Source of the DNA: Gibbula magus
Taxonomy: Eukaryota; Mollusca; Gastropoda; Trochida; Trochidae
DNA: 64,000 nucleotides
NCBI GenBank assembly: GCA_936450465.1
Contig: OW388298.1
Span: 3,952,035-4,016,034 of the forward strand
Reading direction: 5' to 3'
Shown: piece after piece, positions 48,395 to 60,300 of the stretch
Numbering within the stretch: position 1 is the stretch's first letter
How the letters are laid out: every line of letters begins with the position of its first letter
Notes under the pieces: model-generated
Told to the model about the DNA's origin: nothing
Databases searched by the model: none
Seen by the model: the letters and a program-made list of their open reading frames with translations, nothing else
Translations under genes and position numbers: made by a program

Positions 48395-51300
48395 GCAATT
48401 ATATTGCATGAACACGGGTAATACAATCAGACATCTTAAACACTTGACTCCTCTCAAGGAAAAAGTATGTGTGAAGAAGCTTCAATTTCGTAAGGATCTT
48501 GTTTGTAGAATGGAGATTAAACGTTTTAATTAAACTGTCAGATTAAGTGGGACTCTATTTAAGGGCAATGTAAAATATGTTATTACGTCATCACAATTGT
48601 CTTGTCAATTTCTTCAAACACACTCAATATATGTCACGTGGACAATACCACAGCAAATTTCGTTTGAAGCTGGGCCACGTTTTATAGTTGCATTCACCCA
48701 TAGATGGTTATGCCTCCTAGCTCATCAAGGACTAATATTGTTGCATGACAGGGGGAAATCATACACCAGTTTCAATATGAAGTTTATCAAAAGGCCGGTT
48801 CGGCAATAATAGTAATATTCAGAACTAACTGGTAATAAATGTTATATAGATACAAAATAACATTTTCATTTTATAGGGTAAATCTTGATTGAACCATTTA
48901 TTATTTGCATTCTGATCTTGTTCATTTATTTATGCATCATTTTTCTAATCTAATCGATTGTTGTTGATAAGGTCAGACGCTGTCCGGCTCCAGCACCTCC
49001 TACGCTGTGTTGAACAGACCCTTCCAGTTCACCTGTACCGGTTCAGTCTCTGGAAATATACTTGCACTGGCCTTCAATAGAGATGGAGCTAGTATCTGTA
49101 CAATCGCCTATCCATCAGATCCTACTCAGTGTACACTGTTCACTGCTACTCCAAACTACACGTGTTCCTGTGGATCTGGTGGTGTGTTCTACATGAACAT
49201 CTCACAGGTCTCTCTACAGGACGAGGACAGATGGAAGTGTGGCTCTGGGGATTTCATCAATCTCCCGGTCTACTGTGAGTTGTCTTCAGTTAATATATAT
49301 TTCCTCTGTTGTATAGAAAGTGTAAGTATTCAGGTAAAATATAAATCTGTGGTTCTGGAGACTTCATCAATCTCCCGGTCTACTGTGAGTAGTCTTCATT
49401 TAGTTTATATTTCCTCTCTGGTATAGAAAGTGTAAGTATCATATCGACTTCTTAAATATGATTAAATAAACCTGTTATGTGAGGGAGGTTGTTCAAATAG
49501 TAGAATTCGACAAACTATACAAATAACTTCATTTTGCCAAGTTAATTATTATAATAGATAAGAGTATAAATGTACGTAAAATAGTAGTAGATTACATTAC
49601 ACTTTACGGATAAAAGGTCATTTGTGATCTCAATAATTATGTCAGATAGTTTTTACTCAATCTTGTGACTCAGACAGTGACATCTCGCTACAAACAATAA
49701 TTATAAACCCGTAACTGCCTCAAACAGTGACATCTCGCTACAAACAATAATTATAAACCCGTAACTGCCTCAAACAAGCGCTATATAAACCTAGAAAACA
49801 ACCACTGTAGATATACATGAACACTAGATGTTTTTTTCTGAAACACATGTGATATGTTTTTTCAAAGTTTACCTTAAAAGGGAGATATTCTAATGCTATT
49901 GTTTGCTGATATTGAATGGCCTTTAAATGACATGGTTTTTGGTCGGCAACCCATAAAACCATCATGGTAGAGTATGATATCAATTTGGGTGCTTCAGAAT
50001 TTGTAGCTGAAAGAAGTGTAAAAGTGCGACGATCTAAACAAATTAAGGTCGTGACTCCTTAACTGTAGTTTTGATCTTTTGAACTGTCAGTGCCATGTGA
50101 GTAAATGCATCCTAGGAGTCGCGTCATGATTGCAGTTAAAGATCTCTCTAATGTAGGTAGCAGTTTTTAAATATCACTCCAGCTGCGAACTTAAAGGTTT
50201 TTATCCATGATGAGCTAATTATCAGCCTGCCTGTTTGCTGCAGACGCGCCCTCTATCGACAAGTCAAGATTTCCCAGCACATATACTGCAGTTAAAGGGA
50301 GACAACTCTCCTTGAATTGTGACTCCTTCACCTCGCCTGGTCGTCCCTTCAGCACAACTTACAGATGGACGCTCCCTGATGGATCTTCTACTTCCGGGTC
50401 AAATCTGCAGGTGAACACCGTGGACAGAAGTGATGTCGGACAGTACACATGTAGAGTCAGCAATGAGTTCTCGCCCTCTCATCAGGGACAGGACTCGGCT
50501 AGTCTGCAACTTACAGTTCAGTGTGGGTGAAACTTTGATGTTTATTGTGTACTAAATCGCGTGCACCAAGGCTTTAACTACCTAGTGTTGGATACTTGTT
50601 ATTTGAGTTACGACTTGCAAGGGAGGCAACAAATGAATAAGAATCGTTAAGTCAATGTTCAGCTGATGATGTTGACTGGTTAAATATAGTATGGTACCTC
50701 TTGTTGTTCAAGGTATACAGTTCCGCACCAGAGCAATCTTGACAAGCCAATGTTTGAATGTTGGGGCTCTAGTTTCTGTTACTGCATGATGCATTGGTTG
50801 TAAGAACTCATCATTTCGTCATGGTGTGAAAGACCATGTTCCTTGATCCTTGAACTTTTTGTTACACTTGGTTCTTTTGTTGCTTTGTGGGGATAACTGG
50901 TTCTGACATTAGAGGTAACGTATACCTGATGTACAGTTTGTTTGTGTCCTTGTTCCTGGTTGAGAAGACTCAAACTGAGGCGAGTATTTGTTGAAATAGT
51001 TTATTCTGTAAAAAAACATACAACTGCACGAATATACGTTTGACTAAATTGTGTGTCACTAATTGTCAAACACGTCATAGTTAATTTAGCTAGAGAATGG
51101 ACGCACAACATGAATATGAGGCGTTAAGTCACAGTTGGGCTGAATATGTTGACTGGTTAAATACAACACAGCTGGTTGTTCCAGGTATCCAAGCCAGTCT
51201 TGACATTTGTAAACAATGCCCGTTACGCAGGTTTTTTTACCGATGCTATCATCAAAATAAGTCAAACAGTATGCTCTAGCCGGAAATTGAAAATTACCCA

Positions 51301-54300
51301 AATGTTGTGCACTTCAAAGCATTGATTACTTGCTAACTAAAGCTTGCATAGAACGACAACCATATTTTCACTGCAAAGTGTCTTCCTTCGTTTATTCCTA
51401 CTCCTGTATTCTTTCTGAAATGGCTTTTAAGTCGTCCACAGAACGCACCAAGATCGTCCTGCTCGAGTTGCTACATGTAAACATAGTTTAGGTTTTACAA
51501 AATAAGTTCCAATTTTTTAAGTTCTAAAACTACAAAGTATGGTCATAAAGCTATCATAAAAGCTTAAAAGATCGATGTTGGGGCCTAAATAGTTCTCATT
51601 GTTGATGATCGAAGTCCACAGAGATTGGAATACGTTAATGTTGAGACATGTACATGGTACTTAAGGGTATCTTAAATACGTCTAGAGTCTTCATTCTATT
51701 GTGTCCGTTAAAGGTTGTCGGAAACAATGTAGATGTATCACTTTTCATAAACGTCTAGTTAGGTTTTGCTTCAGTTTAGATATTCCTACACTAGATTATC
51801 GTTTTGGCTTGTAGTTCCTCCAACAGTGTCAGGCCAGGACCCCTCCTATCCAGTGAGAGAGTTATCTCCCCTGAACATAGACTGCAGCACATACACAACA
51901 GTAGGAAAGCCCTCAAGCACCAGCTACAGATGGACTGGACCAAACAGCTTCTCCTCATCACAGTCAGTGTTGTCCATCAGCAGTATAAGAAGAAACCAGT
52001 CAGGGACATACACATGTGAGGCAACCAACACTCTCACACCTACTGGAGGATCTACAGAACCAGGGATAGGAGAGGGACAGTTCAGTGTGGATGTACAGTG
52101 TGAGTATAACTTAGATTAACTTATGTTTTTCAACACTCTCACACCAACTGGACGATCTACAGAATTAGGGATAGGACAGGGGCAGTTCAGTGCGGATGTA
52201 CAGTGTGAGTATGAATTAGGTCAACTGGAGCGTTTATGTCATTCGAAGTAGCCAATTGCCTCTCTTTTGCTGAAGAATCTCGAAAGCAGGACTTTGAGAT
52301 GGACAATTCAGTTGAGATTTACAGCGTTTGTATAAATTATATTTACTACCAACGCTCTCACTTCTTACTCTAAATCCGGATGATCTGTAGAATCAGGAAA
52401 GGGTTAGTTTGGATTTACAGTATATATATGAACTAGATTAACTAACATCCTCTGAGAATAGAATTGCAACCTCCCAACTGTTTATCGATATCTCTGTCAT
52501 CTACCGAACAACCTAAGATCTATATACAGCCATATTTGTCAAAGTATATTAATGTATATCTACAGTCACCCGTCGCCACACACAGAAAACCAGCAGGTTA
52601 TAGACCATATACATGTCTAAAATATTCAAACCCACTTGCTACTATCTCTAACTCGAAAAGTAGGTTTTTCGATCCTAACAGACTCATTTTCACCCTGTTA
52701 TCATTGTTTCTTGATTTCGCTCTTAACTCAGATCTAGATCGGCCTCATCTCACCAGTAGGTTTTTCGATCCTTAAAGACCCGGTTTCACCCTGTTATCAT
52801 TGTTTCTTGATTTCGCTCATATCTCAGATCTAGATCGGCCTCATCTTACAATGGATCGGACCGAGGTGAGAGAAGACGAGAGTTTCAGACTGGAATGCTC
52901 AACTCAGAGTCATCCAACAGCCGCGCTGACTGTACGTAATGTGGACAACGACACTGTTATCATACAAGAAGACTCTGGTGATCTATTGTACACCATTCCA
53001 CGAGTACAGTGTCTGCACAACGGCTCCTTTGTTTGTTCTGCTGAACAGGAAGAAAGTGGAGTATTATACAGCCAGATACTTCAACTGAATGTACTGTGTA
53101 AGTTGCAAATGGTTTTACTTTATCTCTATCATCTCAAATGGATTGCTGTAAATATGTCATGTTGATTGACATTAATGAGTCATTTAAGAAACAAATACCT
53201 GAAACCAGAATGTTTTTGAAGGTCATATACACAATGCAGACATGAGATACATAAGACACGAGTTCCTTAATAACACTGTTTAAATGTGCACAAACACTGG
53301 TATTTGTTTTATAATATGAACAAGTCTTCATGTTGTGTTAGCAATTCCTAGTCAGTGGTTGTTCTGCTGGAGAGCATTGATATTGAGGTATAACTCTGAA
53401 CATGTACACAGTGTAATGGAGAATAAACACTCACTCTATCAGCAAGATAATAAAAATGTAGTTTCTTAACGTTATGTATACTTACGCTTCTATACTGTGT
53501 AAGACATTGATTTAAATGTAACAAACCGCTAATGATAATGCTTGCGTGTCAGTATAACTTTAGAATTTCAATGAAGAAATCTTTTACACAAATTACAGTC
53601 TGTGTGTGAGTATTAAGTCTTTATATACAAAATGTAACTTCTTAACTCTTCCGCCATTATGTATACTTAGGCTTCTATATTGTGTAAGACATTGATTTGA
53701 CCGTGAACAATAATTTGAAACCAACCATCCACCGACAAAAGATGTATGTAACCTTTGATGTTGATTTTAGCCCTTGACCTATGAATAAAGAACTTTAATT
53801 TGGGGATTAAGCGTGATAGACTTGATAAACTGCAGGATGTTGGAACTATAGTTCGAGACCTTGACTTCCGCCGTGTTGCGCTGAAACTAAGCAACAAAGT
53901 CACGTTTGTGTAAGTTCAAAATGGACAATGAATGTTTGCAGGTGCCCCTCGTCTTGATACGAGAAAACCACTGAAAAGAAACGTGTCAAGTGGACAAGAT
54001 GAGATCGCATCTCTCCTACTCAACGTGATATCAAACCCTGCACCAACATTTCACTGGTATCTCAGTGACAACGAGCAGCTGGTTCCTATCCCTAACGTCA
54101 CCAAGCACGAGGTCATCTCCACAGCGAGGTACTCTGTGCTGCAGATCCACGTCACTCACGTCAGGGATTACGCTTCGTATGTTGTAGAAGCTACCAGTAA
54201 CAGTGGAACGTTCACGGTGAAGTTCAACTTGCTTCCCACCATAAGTGAGTATGTTTTGAATATCACTTGCCGGTTGTCGGTGAATATAAGGATAAACCCT

Positions 54301-57300
54301 GATACCCGGGATATGATAGGAAGGAAAAACTCGAGGACTATCAGGGTCTACATATCAATATCCGTGGTAGAATGGTTAACTACACTGGCCCAAAAAAGAA
54401 ACGCATAACAGAAAAATCAGAGTTTATTGTCATGTGTTTACAGCATAATTGCACACTAAATATGGAATGTACAACAACAAAAATTTTCACAGCATTAAAT
54501 GCATGTCTCCTCCACTAAATGCAGTCATTTAATCCTCCTGTGGACGTCTGTGATTGTGACATCACTGTGACGAAGTCAGTACCGGGTGCTACCACCACGA
54601 GCATGGATCACTGCTCTGCATCGCCTGGGCATGGATTGAATGAGTCGTCGAATCTGGCGTTGTGGAATTCTTCCCCACTCATCCAGCAGTGCGTGGGTCA
54701 GTTCTTGAAGCGTCTGCGATGGATGTTGTCGACGTCGTGCCCGTCTATCCAACAAATCCCACAAATGCTCGGTTGGGTTCAAGTCTGGAGATTTGGAGGG
54801 CCATGGCAGTACATTCACATTGCTGTTGGCAAGATAATCCATGGTAACACGCGCAGTATGCGGTCTGGCATTGTCCTGTTGAAAAATTTCACGTCTGACG
54901 TCAATTGCGGGAAGAGGGGACGTTGCAGGATTTCGATAGCGTACAGCAGTTAAATTTCCTTGCACGTGAACCAAATTTGTCCTACCATTAAAGGATATGC
55001 TTGCCCACATCATTACACTCCCTCCACCGTATGCATCGATTGCACGGATACAGTGTTGAGCGTAACGTTCATTTCTCCGTCTATAGACCCTCATCCTACC
55101 ATCGTGGCGATAGAGCATGAACCGCGACTCATCGCTGAACCAGATTCTTCTCCAATGCACTAGAGTCCATGGGCGAACGTTTCTGCTCCATCGCAGACGT
55201 GCACGACGATGATGGCGTTGCAAAGATGGCGCTGTATATGGTCGCATAGGACGTATCCCATGTTGACGAAGGCGATTGATGATGGTCTGCGCTGATACTC
55301 TACGAAGTCCAGGAATGTTGTTGGCTGTGTAGGTGGCACTGACTGTCCTGTTGCGAAGATGCATCACCCGGATGTATCGGTCCTGCGCCGGAGTTGTCAC
55401 CCTTGGCCTGCCGGATCTCGGTCGATCTCTCGTGGAGTTGTGGACTGTGTAGCGGTGCCAGAGACGAGATATGGTACTCTGAGTAACGTTGAAGTGCCTG
55501 GCTACTGCTGACTGACTTTCGCCAGTTTCTAGACGTCCAATGGCCTGGTTTCTGCACTCTTCATTAAGTCTTGGCATCTTTAGAGTCGTGTATACGGAGC
55601 ATCTGAGAGTGATTCGCAATGGGACTACCCAGGTTTTATACCCATCGGTATCAAGCCTAAGTACCCGTATTTGCACGTGCAACATGCTTTAGGATTTTTC
55701 TCCATGCACATTTTTTCAGGTTGGATTCAAGCTGCTGCGTTTTGGCGGCAATTCACAAATTTTTGTGTCCAAGTGCAAGAAATTGTTGTAAAAACTATAG
55801 TCTAACTTAAGCAGTAACTTTTACAAAATTTCAAGTCTTAATTTTAAAATTATCATACTTTGAAAAACACATTTTCGCTATGCGTTTCTTTTTTGGGCCA
55901 GTATATATTATCACCCAAAACTGTGTTCCACAGGAGATATCGCTTGTGTGAGATCAAGCGATATCTCCTAGGAGATATCGTTTTGGCAGTAGATTTTGCA
56001 CAAAGCCCTGTCACCGTCAACTACATGACATCACAATGCTTTTACATCATCGAGTGACATCACAATGCTATGACGTCATAAACATGATCACGTCACAATG
56101 CTATGACATCACCGCACTGGAAGTCAAATGGCAGAGATGTGCTCAGAGATGTACACTATTTTTCACTTAAATGTAATATGAATGATTTGGGATGATAAAT
56201 AGAATCTCACCCTCCTGTCTTCTGATATCAAATATATCAACACTCGTTGTTAAAAGTAAAAATATCCTCGGCAAGCCTCGGATATTTGTAACTTTTATCA
56301 ACTCATGTTGATATATTTGATATCAGAAGACACTCTGGTGAGATTCTCTATTTATCAACCGTTTTTAAGTTTAAAATACGTTTGTTATAGAGTTGTCGAA
56401 TATCCCTGGTAAATATAAGAGCCGCTCGTAAAATCCGTAAAATCCTCCCAAATCCTTGTTACGCCGACGTTTTCTATGTAAGGTGCTCAAATACCGTTGT
56501 CTTTCATCTGCCTCCTTGGCGCAATACGTTTCCGTCGATGCAGCCGCCGTCGCCGCCGTCGCCGCCACTGGCCCGTTTTGTATTGGCTATAATTTTTTTC
56601 CATGAAGGATTTGAGAACTCTTATACATAACTTATTACTTATACCCCTGAGGAATTGTTTTGACATGTTCACAATCAAGGTCAAAAGTCAAGGTCACAAG
56701 TTCTGAAATCCCTAAAAAAATCCTTGTAAACACGATTACTTGAACAATATTTTTGCTATTAGGCTCTTATTTCGTATATATCAACTATGGAGAAAGGCCA
56801 AGATTTGAAAGGTTTTCACTACAATCTGTCAAAGGTCAAGGTCACAGCGAGGTCACGACTTCAACATGCTTTTGCGAAAATTGTCTTATTTCAACTATTA
56901 AAACTTTGAATCATTACATGATTGATATACACAATGAAAAGTGATCATTAATTGTGAGACCTTGGAGGTCAAAGGTCAAGTTCACCAGTTCTGAAATTGA
57001 TAAAAAAAATCATTGTAAACACTTTAACTTTTTTCAAGAAGGTCATATGAAGTCATATACATAACTTCTTACCTACACCACTTGGCAATTATTTTGACCT
57101 GTTCACATTCAAGGTCAAGAGTTCTGAAATCACTAAAAAAAAATCCTTGTCAACATGATCACTTGCACATTTTTTTTGCTATTAGGCTCTTATTTGTTAT
57201 ATATCTAGTATGGAGAAAAGGCCAATATTTGAACAAGTTTTCGTGAAATCTGTCACAGTCAAGGTCACTGTGAGGTCACGACTGAAGCTTGCATTTGCAA

Positions 57301-60300
57301 ATATGCCTATTTATAACTTTTAACACTTTGAATTATTACATGATTGTAATACACGATGAACAGTGATCATTGATTGTGTTACCTTGAAGGTCAAAGGTCA
57401 ATAGATATGCTCAAGGTCATCAGCTCTGAAATCACTAAAACAACATCCTTGTAAACTGGAAAAGTTTCTGTGCTTTGAGGCTCTATGGACAACTATGGAG
57501 ATTTGCCAAGATTTGGAAAGGTCAAGGTCAAAGTGAGGTCACGACTGAAGCATCCATTTGCAAATATGCCTTATTAAAACTTTTAACTCTTTAAATCATT
57601 ACATTATTGAAATACACAATGAAAAGTGATCATTAACTGTGTGATCTTGAAGGTCAAGGTCATGAGATATTGGTTGAGACCATGTTAACCATTTTATCAA
57701 ATTTTGACATCAGAAATAGGTTTTAAGAACAAACTTGTGTAAAATGACTTCAGTGATGATTCAACTTGTTAGTAATAACAACAATAATGAACCAATGTTT
57801 TTCCCCAAAAAAATCCCATTTCATTGTTGCTATGGAGGGCAGAACAGGGAAAGGCGAGACCCTTAGTTTCGGGGCTGCTTTGCCTTTACGGTGTCCCGCA
57901 AACGCTCATCTAGTATTAGAGAATGTTTTTCCAGAATCAGTCTAAGATAGATCTCTGCTTTCACATCATCCTATTAGGAAACATATCAGGGTTTACAATC
58001 ATTGTTTCTCCCAACAGGGTATACAATTGTCTCTTTAAACCCTCCTGGAGGGACCTACAGCGTTATAAGTCCCTCGTATCGGGGGATAGAGAAATGTAAC
58101 CAATGCTTGCCATACGATATTATCTTGAAAATACTGTCTGAAATGAACGATTATACGGAGGTAGGTTGACAATACATTTATTGGTATTTGTTTAATTTGA
58201 GGCTCCACAAGCATTTGTGCTCACTGCGATCCCAAAATGACCCTTATTGATTAGTTAAATTACTTATTGTCACGAATTTATAAATTATAAGTTCTGATAA
58301 TTATAGATAATTACAACATATTGTATTCATATTTGTTCGATGACATAATATTCCAGGTTCGAGTTGTCCAGCGCCTCCGCCAGACAGACTGGGATTAGGG
58401 GTCGGGATTGGTATAGCTGCAGTACTGCCGATTGTTGTCATCGGAATCGTTGTCGATGTATGGTTTAGAAGACGTAACTCACCAGGGAAGAAAGGTACGC
58501 TCAAATTCGAACTGTTTTTAGAGAGAAGGATCTAGTTGCGATATAATAATTTGTTATGTATAAATAATATGACCCTTGAATCACAGAAAGTCAGTTGTTT
58601 TTTTACTTGAGATTTGTGATTTTCATTATCAAACTTATGTTATATCTATTTTGCAGGCGCTGAAGCAAATCAGGAAACTGAAATGTAAGTAAGACACGTT
58701 GTTTGTAGATATATTGGTTTTGTTCAAAGGTTGTGAACTTCATATTAATAAACAGTAGAGTGAATACATTAGAACTGTTCCTCGAGAAATATTACATTGC
58801 AGTATCGAGTTTATCACGTAACGGTGCCACAATCTCATCATACAATACAGGTGAGGTGAGTTAGGGTTTAACACAATCTCATTATACAATACAATGATGG
58901 TGAATAGCAATAAAACAATAAAGCACAATTGATAAAGAAATTGTATGATGTTTTGCATGTTTTGATATTTTCATATTGAACAGTTCTTATGTTAGATTAC
59001 TGTACTTTTCAATCACAAACACTTTTAATAATTACAATTTTAAAATATCAATTTTAATCTAAAATATAATTTAAAAGAACTCACTGTTTTGCAGAGATAT
59101 GACATCATCGCGTTATAACGGTAAGCATCCATAGTCACATATTAACTGAAGTGTGATGCTGAAACAGAAATGTTGTTTTATTCTTAATATGAGTGAAGGA
59201 AAGACTAAGCAGGCTTATAATGTTTGACATGACACTTGTTGTTAGTGGATTCATTAAAATGGAGTGTATTAAAATTAACATTTATTGGTTTATTTGTCCA
59301 CTCTTAGGTTTAAATTCGATCAAAACTTATGTGGTGTCCATTATCATGCTTTTTATTTTTCAATGAATAAAGATCAAGTGCAAAAACCATACATATTATA
59401 ACTGTAAGACAGTATTATAGTGGCCAAATGCTATTATGTTATGTGTGGATATATCATTGGTCAACATTGAAAATAAACGCATCATGGGCTGATACGATAT
59501 TGCCCATGGGTTTATTCGATATTGGTCAAAGACTGACACCATATTGGTCAAAGGTTGAAATATTGCTCAAGATCTGATATGAAGTTATTCAAGGGCTGAT
59601 ACGATACTGGTCAAGGGCTGATATGACGTTAGTCAAAAGTATATGATCTATATGATCTACATGTATATGTATATAATGTACAAAGGCTTTATGATATTGG
59701 TCAAAGGTCTGTATGATATTTAGCAATTGTTGATATGATATTGGTCAAAGGTCTGTATGATATTTAGCAATTGTTGATATGATATTGGTCAAAGACCTGT
59801 ATGATATTTAGCAATTGTTGATATGATATTGGTCAAAGCTGGGGTTTTTTTTGTCGAGGACTAATTTGATATTTCGAAAGTGTAACTTAATATTTTCTTC
59901 TTTAGAAAACACAGGAACATATTCGGATCTCTCACCTACACCTGGAAACGAGTATGAACAACTGAAAGTACACCATCCTGAAGGTGAATCTGGTTCACGT
60001 ATTTGCACCAACATTTGTGTGAACAAAATGTGTTTGTAAAACTCTTTAATTAAAATCCCCAATGCATGTTATATCCCTTGCCAGTCTCCGTATTGGCTGA
60101 TTCAAGCCTTCACATTTCTGTAAAGATGCATGGTCGTCTTATCATAAGTTTTAAAGAACAAGTTCTAACGTATATATCCACGCATATGATTCGTAGTACT
60201 AAACTGATCCCCACCGCCGCCATTACATGTGTAAGAATGCCCAACGTGTTGCTTGTAAAGAAGAAACAAAAATAGGCGAACGCTCACACACTTTGGTTAG

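Noticed and set aside
19039..53097. Apparent terminal cysteine of each Ig exon (VQC, VYC, VLC)
   Set aside because: The TGT comes from reading into the GT donor; after splicing the codon is Tyr or Phe except at the D4-D5 joins, where it remains Cys.
54519..55163. Plus-strand ORFs at the Tc1-like element
   Set aside because: Antisense shadows of the transposase.
57830..57920. Helitron end (sequence ending CTAGT)
   Set aside because: No stable hairpin just before it and no matching TC start could be found.
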